Notes under the pieces: model-generated | Database searches by the model: none | The model's input: only the letters and a program-made list of their open reading frames with translations | What the model was told of the DNA's origin: nothing | Program-made: the position numbers and the translations under genes | NCBI GenBank assembly: GCA_023251675.1 | Contig: JAHEYJ010000009.1 | Span: forward strand, 1-40,483 | Length of the DNA stretch: 40,483 bases | DNA from: Bacteroidota bacterium | GTDB lineage: Bacteria > Bacteroidota > Bacteroidia > Palsa-948 | Direction: 5' to 3' | In this document: piece after piece, positions 17,527 to 26,869 of the stretch | Layout of the letters: the number at the start of each line of letters is the position of its first letter | How positions within the stretch are numbered: position 1 is the first letter of the stretch

Positions 17527-20208
17527 ATGAGGGTATTTTGCGCTCTGTTGTTTTTTTCATTCCTATTTACCTCAGGTGATTTGATAGCGCAAAAGCGAAA
17601 GTCAAAGGGTAATTCATACGCAAAAGTTTCCAAGCGAATTGAAAGGCAATTGCTCAACAACGCCCGGAAGAACATGGAGATCGATCAGTACGACGATGCG
17701 ATAAAAAATTATTCAGAACTATTGAAGGATGATTCAACGAATGTTCAGAACAACACGGCAATGGCGTTGACCTTGTATATGAATTTTGAACAACCCAAGG
17801 CAGTACCTTATTTTGAAAGAGCATTGCGCTACACAAAAGATACCATAGGCGATATCTATTATTTCCTCGCTAATTCTTATCACTTGTCATATAATTTCGA
17901 ACAAGCAGAGAAAAATTATAAAATCTATCTTTCCTTGTTGAAAAGAAAAGGATCTTTTCTTCCATTGCCGGAGAATGTTAGCCTGGAAAGCGATGTGAAT
18001 CACAGAATTGAAATGTGTGAAAATGGAAAAAAGATGTTAGCGGAATCGCCCAAATCGCCGGTACAGAGAAAAGGAAAGAAAATCATGATCACGGATATGG
18101 GAAGTAACATCAACAGTAAGTACGATGATTACGATGCTGTTTTTACCGGAAATGATTCAACTGTTTTTTTTACCACCAGAAGGCAGGATGTTACAGGAGG
18201 CCGAATAGACTTCGATGAAAAATATTATGAAGACATCTATTATTCCAAGCTAAAAAAGAACGGCTGGACACCTAGCGTAAATATCGGGAATCCCATTAAT
18301 ACAAAGAAACACGAAGCGGTCATTTCTGTTTCTTCAGACGGGAACCGGTTGTATTTTTATAAAGGAGTCAACCAGGGAACTTTTTATTACAGTGATCTGG
18401 TCCAGGATAAAGTACCGGTTTCTCCGCCGGACGATACAACCGGGATTGTTTATCGGATTCAGCTTGGAGCGTTTGTCCGGAAATCCACTAACCCGCAATT
18501 TGAAGATCTCCAGGAAAACATTGAAATAAAATATGAAGACGGTTTGTATAAATACCTGAGCGGGTCCTATTTATCCATCAACACCGCGCACAAGAAAAAA
18601 GAAGAGTTTTTGAAAAAAGGATTCAGCGATGCGTTTGTAGTTGCGTACAAAGGCGACAAACGGGTTCCCCTTTCTAAAAATGACTGGATTGAAACAAACG
18701 TATGCAATGAGATCGCTTTATCAAAAAATGACAGCAATGAACGGTGGAGTCACCAGCGAATCCTCCTTCCCAATAGTGAGATCAGTAATAAATCATGGGA
18801 AACCAGTTTGTTCGGATTTGCAGTAACGGTTGCCGATGATGAATTATATATTGTCAGCGACCGTGACGGCGGAGTAGGAGGCAGAGACATTTATGTGTCA
18901 AGAAAAATGAGCAACGGATCATGGGGGCCACTGGAAGATTTAGGAATGCCGGTCAATTCAGCATATGATGAAGACGCTCCCTACCTGACACCCGATGGCA
19001 ATACCCTGTATTTTTCTTCCAATGGCCATAATTCTATAGGAGGGTTTGATGTTTTTGTTTCTTACCGGATACTCAATACAAATAAATGGTCCGATCCGAT
19101 AAATTTAGGAATGCCGATTAATACACCGGGTGATGATATATTTTTCTCGTTCTTCCACACAAGCGAGCGGGCGTTTTATTCTTCTTCCGGATTTGCGCCT
19201 GACAGCAGCCGCGATCTGAACAATTACTTTATTGATTTTTGTGATACCCTTTCTGAAAATACAGTCAGGGGTCTGGCAAAAGGAGTTGCGGAAGGTACGA
19301 TCACCATAAGTGATGCTATGACCAGCCAGGAGATCAATCGTTTCCCGATTGTGAATGGAAAATACGCAATGAAATTAAAGCTTGGAAGAAAATACAATTT
19401 CAGTTTCTCTACAAAAGGGATCGAACCGGTTCATGGCGAATTTACCATTCCGGACCAGTGTCATTTGTATGACATCTACCAGGAAATTAATTTTACAAAA
19501 CCCGGCGACACGCTGAAAATAGAGAATGCTTTTTTTGATATTGCAAAAGCAACTTTAAATGCCGGCGATACGAGTTATACTGAATTTTTATCGAAAGCAG
19601 ACAAAAAGAAACTTTCAAACTATATGGAAGACAATTATCCCACTGCGCCTCAATTATTCGAAGATACAATTAAGAATGCGGTTGTTTCAACCCGTACGGA
19701 TACGATCAGGCATACGACTCAAACCACCATATCTTTCTACAATATTTTATTTGATTTTGACAGATCAATAATTAAAGAGGAGTATAAACCCGATCTTAAA
19801 AAAATATCTAATTACCTGGTAAAAACATCCCCGCGTGATAAAGTAGAAATTGATGGACATGCGGATTCAAAAGGATCGGACATTTACAATCTTGCCCTTT
19901 CAACAAGAAGGGCCACTTCGGTTGCCGTATATTTTGTTTCCAATGGAGTCGTGAAAAAGAGGATGAAGGTGGTTGGTTACGGTGAATCAAAACCGGTGGC
20001 TCCTAATGAAAATCCCGATGGTTCTGATAATCCTGAGGGAAGAGCCAAGAACAGAAGGACGGAAGTGATCATTCTTTCTACCGATCTCGGCGCTGTGATC
20101 GATGATTTTTTTGATGAGAAGAAAGTTTATTCGGTTAAAGAGATCAATGATTTGATTGATCCTTCCTTTAATTCAAAACCCGCTATAAATAATTCAAAGC
20201 CGAAGTAG
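17527..20208 (+). CDS. PorE-like OmpA family protein: TPR, PD40 beta-propeller interrupted by SPOR-like domain, C-terminal OmpA
   Basis: Signal peptide MRVFCALLFFSFLFTSGDLIAQ; TPR; PD40 blades (DGNTLYFSSNGHNSIGGFDVFVS); YRIQLGAFVRK...KKGFSDAFVVAY; FDFDRSIIKEEY...EIDGHADSKGSDIYNLALSTRRA. Confidence 0.85.
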   Translation: MRVFCALLFFSFLFTSGDLIAQKRKSKGNSYAKVSKRIERQLLNNARKNMEIDQYDDAIKNYSELLKDDSTNVQNNTAMALTLYMNFEQPKAVPYFERALRYTKDTIGDIYYFLANSYHLSYNFEQAEKNYKIYLSLLKRKGSFLPLPENVSLESDVNHRIEMCENGKKMLAESPKSPVQRKGKKIMITDMGSNINSKYDDYDAVFTGNDSTVFFTTRRQDVTGGRIDFDEKYYEDIYYSKLKKNGWTPSVNIGNPINTKKHEAVISVSSDGNRLYFYKGVNQGTFYYSDLVQDKVPVSPPDDTTGIVYRIQLGAFVRKSTNPQFEDLQENIEIKYEDGLYKYLSGSYLSINTAHKKKEEFLKKGFSDAFVVAYKGDKRVPLSKNDWIETNVCNEIALSKNDSNERWSHQRILLPNSEISNKSWETSLFGFAVTVADDELYIVSDRDGGVGGRDIYVSRKMSNGSWGPLEDLGMPVNSAYDEDAPYLTPDGNTLYFSSNGHNSIGGFDVFVSYRILNTNKWSDPINLGMPINTPGDDIFFSFFHTSERAFYSSSGFAPDSSRDLNNYFIDFCDTLSENTVRGLAKGVAEGTITISDAMTSQEINRFPIVNGKYAMKLKLGRKYNFSFSTKGIEPVHGEFTIPDQCHLYDIYQEINFTKPGDTLKIENAFFDIAKATLNAGDTSYTEFLSKADKKKLSNYMEDNYPTAPQLFEDTIKNAVVSTRTDTIRHTTQTTISFYNILFDFDRSIIKEEYKPDLKKISNYLVKTSPRDKVEIDGHADSKGSDIYNLALSTRRATSVAVYFVSNGVVKKRMKVVGYGESKPVAPNENPDGSDNPEGRAKNRRTEVIILSTDLGAVIDDFFDEKKVYSVKEINDLIDPSFNSKPAINNSKPK

Positions 20209-20385
20209 AACGAAAATATTTTTAATAATATAGAGAAGTTATCAGGTGCGAGTTTTAATAGAATTTTTCATAATTATAGTCATTTGAATGTACCCTGCTG
20301 TCGATAAAACGCATCTCTTTGTCGATGGTTTCTTTAATTGTGACGAAATGTTAAAAACTGATGAATATCATTTTTGTTTTCACCT

Positions 20386-20393
20386 TATATTTG
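20386..20393 (+). promoter_or_regulatory. Bacteroidetes -7 element (TATATTTG)
   Basis: TAnnTTTG motif about 130 nt upstream of the T9SS cargo ATG. Confidence 0.35.
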
Positions 20394-20523
20394 AAATGAA
20401 GTAAAAAGTGAATTTTATGTATCAATTTAGCATATATAAAATAGGAAAAGTTTTCCTTTGCAAAAAAGAGTTTGAACAAAGAATGTCGATATGAATTAAT
20501 ATCTTTTATCAGAAAAGTAGTTT

Positions 20524-23500
20524 ATGAAAATAAGTTACACGGTTAAATTAGGTTTGATTTTTTTGTTAATCATTTCTTTGCCCTTATTTTCTTTTTCACA
20601 GAGTTGTGCCAATTATTCTGTATCACGTACTACAGGAATTACCTACAACGATATAACTGCGAGCGGAATGCCATTTTCAAGTTGGAGAAATGCAACTGGG
20701 ATGTACACCAACGATGATAACCGTAGCTATCCTACAAATATCGGATTTGATTTTTGGTATTTGGGTGTACGGTATACTTCTTTCTCTGTTTCTTCGAACG
20801 GGTTTATAGATTTCTCATCTTCTACTGCTGATGGAACTGGAGCCGGAGCTTATGGTTACAGCAATCCACAATTTTCTGCTAGTAGTAACAACTCATTATT
20901 AGCGGTTACACCTTTTTATGAGGATATGACAACAAACCAGGCAAATTCTGATCCCTTAGCTGCAGATATTAAATATTTACTTTCGGGTACCGCGCCTAAC
21001 AGAACACTGACTATTGCATGGTTTGAGATGTCAAAATACGGAGAGACGACTCCCTCAAATCTGAATTTTCAAGTTGTTCTTCATGAAACTACAGGAGTAA
21101 TTGATTTTATCTATGGAACGATGACGTTTGGTTCAGCCTCATGGTCTTACACTTGTGGTATTAATAATTCAACTATGTCTGGAACCCCTACTGCTGTCCA
21201 GTTAAAATGCCAGCAAACCGCTAATACTTCAACATTTAGTAACGCAAAAAAAAATAACCTATCAGTAGCTCCTACAACAAACAGCAAGATAACGTTTACA
21301 CCTCCAACGCCAACGGCAGCTCCAACCGGTCTCAGTTTTACTGCAATAGCGAAAACAGGAATGACGTTGAACTGGACAGATAATGCCAGCAACGAAGTTG
21401 GTTATGTAATATATAATTCTACAGACGGCGCCAATTATAATTTTATAACTCAGGTGGCTGCCAATTCTGTTTCTGCAGCAATCACAAGTCTTTATCCCAG
21501 CACTACTTATTACTGGCAAGTGTATGCTGTTACAGATGGATATTTAAGTGCTGCCTTAACTGGAACACAAGCGACCCTGCCGGCGCAAAGAATAATTTCC
21601 ATTATTACCGGAAACTGGAGCAATACTGCAACATGGGACTGCACCTGCACACCAACAGCGGGCGATAGTGTAATCATTGCAGATGGTACAGTTGTTACGT
21701 TGAATGCAGCCGGAGTATGCTACTCCCTCACCGATGGGCAAGGCGTAAGTGGTCAGCTTGTTATTGGGAATAGCACTACGGTCAGAACGCTTACTGTGAG
21801 TAAAGATGTCAGGGTACTGGCGGGGGCTTCCATGACAATAGGGGCAACCGCTCCAACTACGGCTCATTTAATGTCTATGGGAGGAAATCTTACAAATAGC
21901 GGTACGCTCAATCTTGCTCCAACAGCCACACGGATAATGAATGTCACTTTTAATAAAAACGGTAATCAAACTATATCAGGAGCCGGAGGCACGACAAATT
22001 TTAATTTCATAACTCTTGATATGGGTACTTCTAATTCAAATGTGTTAGATGTAACTTCAACTAACTTTACGGCCACAAATAATTTTCTTACGCTAAACAA
22101 CGGAGTATTTAAACTATCCACTGCAGCTACTATAACTCCTTTCACAACAAATGAGACTATTCCAGCATCTGCTGGCCTTTGGATCAATAATGCAGGAGCA
22201 ACGGTATCATCTACGGGAGGAACTATCAGCCTTTTCGGATATATCAGGGCGACCGCGGGAACATTAAATGTTGGAAATGCATCCAACAATAGCGTCACTT
22301 CAAATGGAGGAACAGTTATAATAGATGGAGGTGCCTTAAATATTGCCGGACGTTTAGATAGGCCTGCAAGTACTTCTGTACTTACTTATTTTACTATGTC
22401 TTCCGGGCAGCTTGTTTTGGCGACAGTTGGATCTTCGACTGCTAGCTTTGCACCATTTCATATGGATCAAGTTGGTTCTACTTTTAACATGTCAGGTGGA
22501 ACAATTATTATCAGAAGACCGGGTAGTGGTAATTTAGGATTTTTAAATACAGGTGGAACAGTAGGCGCAGTTACTGGAGGGACAGTACAGATAGGGGATG
22601 CTTCCACACCTGCTGGTCAAACAATTCAAATAAATTCAAGTATAGATATATATAATTTAGTAATAAGTAACGGATCTGCTGTCACTTCATTGCTTGTAAC
22701 CAGCGATTTAAATGTCCTTAATGATTTCACAATTAATTCAGGATCATTTGATCCTGCAGGAGTAATATTTTCAGTAAGCGGTTTATCTAGTATTTCTGGT
22801 GCGCTTAGTGCAAGCAGTAACACAGGGGTTAAAACATTTACCGGTGCGGTTACTGTAAATGCAGGAGGTTTATGGACTTCTACCTCATTGACATCAACTG
22901 GCAATCTTGTCTTCAAGAACGGAATTGCCAACAACGGAACTTCTTTTACAGCGGGAGGTGCTACGTTCAATACAAATGCACAAGTAATTTCAGGAGCGAC
23001 AGCAATGAGTTTTGCTAATGTAGTTACCGTGACAGGAATAGCTGTCACCAATAATAATACCGGAGGTGTTACAATGTCCAATACTGCAGCAGGAACTTTA
23101 ACAGGAACTGGAACTTGGACACAGGGTATGAACAGTGCGTTGAACTATAGCGGACAGACAATGACTGTCTCAAATTTAAATGCATCGGCTACAGGCAACA
23201 CGGTTGATTATAACAGAACCAGTGGGAATCAAACCATTTTTAACCCCGTATCTAACATTTATTATAACCTTATTGTTTCTAATACTACGGCTACTGCCAG
23301 AACAAAAACACTTTCAGCAAATGCAGATGTAAATGGAGATCTTACAATTTCAGGAGGCAGCACAATTTTCAGTGTCAGTACCTTTGACATGACTGTAGCC
23401 GGAAATTGGACAAATACAAGTACGAATGCTGACCCTTTTACAGAAGGGACCCGCAAAGTTACTTTTGATGGAAGTGTTTTGCAAAACATTAACAATACCG

Positions 23501-24741
23501 GCAATGCTAACGGAACAGTGTTTTATGATGTGACGCTTAATAATTCTATGCCGGCAGAGGCGGTTCGCCTGAATGCTCCTATGAATTTTAACGGAACGCT
23601 TGACTTGCTTGATGGCCACATGACCACTACCTCAGCTAATTTATTAACCGGGGGGACAATATCTTCTGTGGCTTTGTCGGCATCACCACAGGACAGCAGT
23701 TTCATAAAAGGGCCAATGGCCTATAGGATTCCAGGTGCAGGATCATCTGTTATTGATTTTCCAATTGGTAAAAACAATGACTACCGATTGGTTGAACTCA
23801 CGATCAATCAATCTTCTGCTGCAACCTATACAGTTGAAATGACAAACAGTTCTGCGAAAGCAGTGAGTACTTCTTATGCAGCTACAATTGCAAATGTTTC
23901 CGGCATGAGGTATTTTACAATTAATCAGTCTTCAAGCACTGGATTTACCAATGCGCAATTTCATACCTGGTTTCAGTGCACACAAATAAATGATGCTGTC
24001 CAAGATCTTCCCAATCTGAAATTAGCTCATTACGATGGCACGAAATGGCAGGATATCGGCGGAACAGCAAGCGGAGGAATATGCAGCGGATCAAATTATG
24101 CAGGAGATGTTTTGTCCAATACATTTACCCCATTTATTGCTGGTTCAAATTTATTTACTCTGGCAAATTCAACCGGAGGAACAAACCCGCTGCCTGTAGA
24201 GCTGCTTAGTTTTGATGCCCAGCCAAATGGAGATATTGTTGAGACAAAATGGGTAACTGCCACTGAGCAAAACTCCGATTACTTTACGGTTCAGAAATCA
24301 GCTGACGGAATTTCTTATTCAGATGTTATCATGGTGACAGCTGCTGGCAATAGTTCTGTTGAAAAAAATTATTCGGCAATTGACGATGAGCCTTTCAGGG
24401 GTGTGTCGTATTATCGTTTAAAAGAAGTTGACTTTGATGGAAAGTTTTCTTTCAGTGAACCGGTTGCTGTATCATTTAGTTCCGGCTTAACTAACATGGC
24501 TGTTTTCCCTAATCCTGCCAGTGGTCCTTTTAATGTTAGTCTTACCGGTTTTGAAGGACAGCAGGTTCTGATTGTTGTGAAGGATATTCATGGGCAAGAA
24601 GTGTTTTCTAAAGTAGCCATCCTATCCGATAATGCCCAGGTAATTGCTGTTGATCCTTCCGGGAAACTTTCTTCCGGTGTTTATGAAGTGATCGCTTCAT
24701 CAAACAACGAGATCTTCCATAAAAAGATTGTGATAAAGTAA
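20524..24741 (+). CDS. Large T9SS-secreted protein with FN3 domain and type A C-terminal sorting domain
   Basis: Signal peptide; FN3 (AAPTGLSFTAIAKTGMTLNWTDNASNEVGYVIY...); Ser/Thr/Asn/Gly-rich beta repeats; CTD VFPNPASGPFNVSLTGFEGQQ...SSGVYEVIASSNNEIFHKKIVIK. Confidence 0.88.
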   Translation: MKISYTVKLGLIFLLIISLPLFSFSQSCANYSVSRTTGITYNDITASGMPFSSWRNATGMYTNDDNRSYPTNIGFDFWYLGVRYTSFSVSSNGFIDFSSSTADGTGAGAYGYSNPQFSASSNNSLLAVTPFYEDMTTNQANSDPLAADIKYLLSGTAPNRTLTIAWFEMSKYGETTPSNLNFQVVLHETTGVIDFIYGTMTFGSASWSYTCGINNSTMSGTPTAVQLKCQQTANTSTFSNAKKNNLSVAPTTNSKITFTPPTPTAAPTGLSFTAIAKTGMTLNWTDNASNEVGYVIYNSTDGANYNFITQVAANSVSAAITSLYPSTTYYWQVYAVTDGYLSAALTGTQATLPAQRIISIITGNWSNTATWDCTCTPTAGDSVIIADGTVVTLNAAGVCYSLTDGQGVSGQLVIGNSTTVRTLTVSKDVRVLAGASMTIGATAPTTAHLMSMGGNLTNSGTLNLAPTATRIMNVTFNKNGNQTISGAGGTTNFNFITLDMGTSNSNVLDVTSTNFTATNNFLTLNNGVFKLSTAATITPFTTNETIPASAGLWINNAGATVSSTGGTISLFGYIRATAGTLNVGNASNNSVTSNGGTVIIDGGALNIAGRLDRPASTSVLTYFTMSSGQLVLATVGSSTASFAPFHMDQVGSTFNMSGGTIIIRRPGSGNLGFLNTGGTVGAVTGGTVQIGDASTPAGQTIQINSSIDIYNLVISNGSAVTSLLVTSDLNVLNDFTINSGSFDPAGVIFSVSGLSSISGALSASSNTGVKTFTGAVTVNAGGLWTSTSLTSTGNLVFKNGIANNGTSFTAGGATFNTNAQVISGATAMSFANVVTVTGIAVTNNNTGGVTMSNTAAGTLTGTGTWTQGMNSALNYSGQTMTVSNLNASATGNTVDYNRTSGNQTIFNPVSNIYYNLIVSNTTATARTKTLSANADVNGDLTISGGSTIFSVSTFDMTVAGNWTNTSTNADPFTEGTRKVTFDGSVLQNINNTGNANGTVFYDVTLNNSMPAEAVRLNAPMNFNGTLDLLDGHMTTTSANLLTGGTISSVALSASPQDSSFIKGPMAYRIPGAGSSVIDFPIGKNNDYRLVELTINQSSAATYTVEMTNSSAKAVSTSYAATIANVSGMRYFTINQSSSTGFTNAQFHTWFQCTQINDAVQDLPNLKLAHYDGTKWQDIGGTASGGICSGSNYAGDVLSNTFTPFIAGSNLFTLANSTGGTNPLPVELLSFDAQPNGDIVETKWVTATEQNSDYFTVQKSADGISYSDVIMVTAAGNSSVEKNYSAIDDEPFRGVSYYRLKEVDFDGKFSFSEPVAVSFSSGLTNMAVFPNPASGPFNVSLTGFEGQQVLIVVKDIHGQEVFSKVAILSDNAQVIAVDPSGKLSSGVYEVIASSNNEIFHKKIVIK

Positions 24742-24746
24742 TGGAG

Positions 24747-24811
24747 GTTAGATATTAGATAACAGCGCCAACATCTAATATCCAATAGCTAACATCTAAT
24801 ATCTTTTTTTT
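24747..24811. repeat. Heptamer-phased inverted repeat/possible terminator with one left arm and two right arms
   Basis: GATATTAGAT (24751-24760) pairs with ATCTAATATC at 24773-24782 and 24794-24803; latter followed by T tract. Confidence 0.7.
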
Positions 24812-25617
24812 TACCCCGCCACATTATATTCCCGCAGCGCGTTATTCAAAGATGTTTTAAGGTCAGTGCTTTCTTTTCTTTTTCCAATGATCAATGCGCA
24901 TGGTACGCTGAAATCTCCTGCGGGAAATTTTTTTGAATAGGATCCCGGAATAACCACCGACCTTACAGGAACAACGCCTTTGTATTCTTTCGGTTTGTTT
25001 TCTGTTACATCGATTATTTTTGTGGATGCAGTAAGAACTACATTGGCTCCAAGCACCGCTTCTTTTTCCACCCGAACGCCTTCCACAACAATACAGCGCG
25101 AGCCGATAAAGGCACCGTCTTCAATAATCACCGGCGCAGCCTGAACGGGTTCCAGCACGCCGCCGATTCCAACACCTCCGCTGAGGTGAACGTTTTTCCC
25201 GATCTGTGCGCAGGAACCAACGGTAGCCCAGGTATCCACCATGGTTCCGCTGTCAACATACGCGCCGATGTTCACGTAAGAAGGCATCAGGATCACGCCG
25301 GAAGCAAGATAAGCGCCGTAACGCGCCACGGCATGAGGGACAACCCGTACGCCGAGTTTTTCGTAGCCGGTCTTCAGTTTCATCTTGTCGTGAAATTCCA
25401 GGGGGCCGGCATTCATCGTTTCCATTTTCTGGATGGGGAAGTAGAGGATGACGGCTTTCTTTACCCATTCATTCACTTTCCATCCTGAGGCAGCCGGCTC
25501 TGCAACACGAAGATTTCCTTTGTCCAGTTGCTCAATGACTTCGCGGATGGCTTCCTGTATTTTTGCGTCTTTAAGAAGTTCCCGATTTGCCCAGGCGGAT
25601 TCAATAATGTTTTTCAT
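24811..25617 (-). CDS. dapD: 2,3,4,5-tetrahydropyridine-2,6-dicarboxylate N-succinyltransferase
   Basis: Left-handed beta-helix hexapeptides; SGVILMPSYVNIGAYVDSGTMVDTWATVGSCAQIGKNVHLSGGVGIGGVLEP. Confidence 0.96.
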   Translation of the reverse strand: MKNIIESAWANRELLKDAKIQEAIREVIEQLDKGNLRVAEPAASGWKVNEWVKKAVILYFPIQKMETMNAGPLEFHDKMKLKTGYEKLGVRVVPHAVARYGAYLASGVILMPSYVNIGAYVDSGTMVDTWATVGSCAQIGKNVHLSGGVGIGGVLEPVQAAPVIIEDGAFIGSRCIVVEGVRVEKEAVLGANVVLTASTKIIDVTENKPKEYKGVVPVRSVVIPGSYSKKFPAGDFSVPCALIIGKRKESTDLKTSLNNALREYNVAG

Positions 25618-25675
25618 TCTGAAAATATTTTACCTACACATAATGTACTATAAATTCGAAAAATAATATTGTAAA

Positions 25676-25776
25676 GTCACTTCGAGTAGTCCAGCCGTTT
25701 TGGGATGGACGTATCGAGAAGTGGGAATAGCCAGTTCTCGATACGTTCTGACAAAGTTCAGAACACTCGAACTGAC
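25676..25776. repeat. Nested REP-like palindrome (~101 bp)
   Basis: GTCACTTCGAGT ... CGTATCGAGAAGTGG-gaatag-CCAGTTCTCGATACG ... ACTCGAACTGAC with internal hairpin GTTCTGA-caaagt-TCAGAAC. Confidence 0.85.
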
Positions 25777-25816
25777 GGGTGATTTATTTTTCTTCATCGT
25801 GCAAATATATACTGAT

Positions 25817-25824
25817 TACCTTTG
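25817..25824 (+). promoter_or_regulatory. Bacteroidetes -7 element (TACCTTTG) just upstream of ruvX ATG
   Basis: TACCTTTG 4 nt before the ATG at 25829, implying a leaderless or near-leaderless transcript if used. Confidence 0.4.
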
Positions 25825-25828
25825 TGAA

Positions 25829-26245
25829 ATGCCCAGAATTATTGCCATCGATTTCGGAAACAAAAGGACCGGATTAGCCGTCACCGATAATCTGAAAATG
25901 ATCGCCACTTCTTTAACCACTCTTCCAACACATGAAGTGATCATTTTTCTGAAAGGGTATTTGACTAAAGAAGAAGTGGAATGCATCGTGATCGGAAAGC
26001 CGTTAAAGTTAGATAATCAGGCTAATGAAATAGAGATGAACATCCAGGTATTTATTGGTGAACTGAAAAAGAATTATCCCTCTGTAAAGATCGAACGGAT
26101 GGACGAAAGGTTCACTTCAAAAATGGCCCAGCAGGCAATTATCGATGCGGGGATTAAAAAAATGGAGCGAAGAAACAAGTCGCTGGTGGATAAAGTAAGC
26201 GCGACCATTATTCTTCAGTCCTATCTGGAGCGTATTAATTCCTGA
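25829..26245 (+). CDS. ruvX: Putative Holliday junction resolvase RuvX/YqgF
   Basis: MPRIIAIDFGNKRTGLAVTDNLKMIATSLTTL...VIGKPLKLDNQ...ERMDERFTSKMAQQAI...DKVSATIILQSYLE; start corrected from 25700. Confidence 0.93.
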   Translation: MPRIIAIDFGNKRTGLAVTDNLKMIATSLTTLPTHEVIIFLKGYLTKEEVECIVIGKPLKLDNQANEIEMNIQVFIGELKKNYPSVKIERMDERFTSKMAQQAIIDAGIKKMERRNKSLVDKVSATIILQSYLERINS

Positions 26246-26298
26246 CAATCTTTATCTTATATTAGTACAGTTTTATAATTTTGCATAAATTTATTTTT

Positions 26299-26865
26299 GT
26301 GATACTTCCAATTATAGCCTACGGTGATCCTGTTTTACGAAAAACGGGTATTGATATTGACATCAACTACCCTGATCTGCAAAAGCTGATTGCAGATATG
26401 TTCGAAACGATGAACAATGCAAAGGGAATCGGGCTGGCGGCTCACCAGGTAGGAAAGTCGATCCGCCTTTTTATTGTAGATGGCAGTTCCTATGAAGATG
26501 ATGAGGAATACCCGGAGTTGCATGGTTTCAAAAAGGTGTTCATTAATGCCCGGATTCTTGAAGAGAATGGCGAGGCATGGGGCTATAGCGAAGGCTGCCT
26601 GAGCATCCCGAAGATCCGGGAGAATGTGAACCGCCTTCCAACGATCCGCATAAAATACTGCGATGAGCATTTTGTTGCGCATGAAGATACGTTTACCGGG
26701 ATCCCTGCCCGCATCATTCAGCACGAATACGACCATATTGATGGAAAATTATTCGTTGACCGGATAAAACCCCTCCGGAGAACATTACTGAAGAGCCGGT
26801 TGAACGATATTTCAAAAGGGAATGTGGATATAAATTATAAAATGAAATTTCCTTTAAAGAAATAA
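26299..26865 (+). CDS. def: Peptide deformylase
   Basis: ILPIIAYGDPVLRKTG, GIGLAAHQVG, EGCLSIPKI, IQHEYDHIDGKLFVDR; GTG start at 26299 favoured. Confidence 0.95.
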   Translation: MILPIIAYGDPVLRKTGIDIDINYPDLQKLIADMFETMNNAKGIGLAAHQVGKSIRLFIVDGSSYEDDEEYPELHGFKKVFINARILEENGEAWGYSEGCLSIPKIRENVNRLPTIRIKYCDEHFVAHEDTFTGIPARIIQHEYDHIDGKLFVDRIKPLRRTLLKSRLNDISKGNVDINYKMKFPLKK

Positions 26866-26869
26866 AACC

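Noticed and set aside
21147-23705. Several minus-strand ORFs (up to 151 aa) inside the T9SS cargo gene
   Set aside because: Composition mirrors the Thr/Ser/Asn-rich sense strand; no plausible starts or domains.
25700-25828. N-terminal extension of the ruvX ORF
   Set aside because: The extension translates the REP-like palindrome; conserved RuvX homology begins at MPRIIAIDFG (25829).
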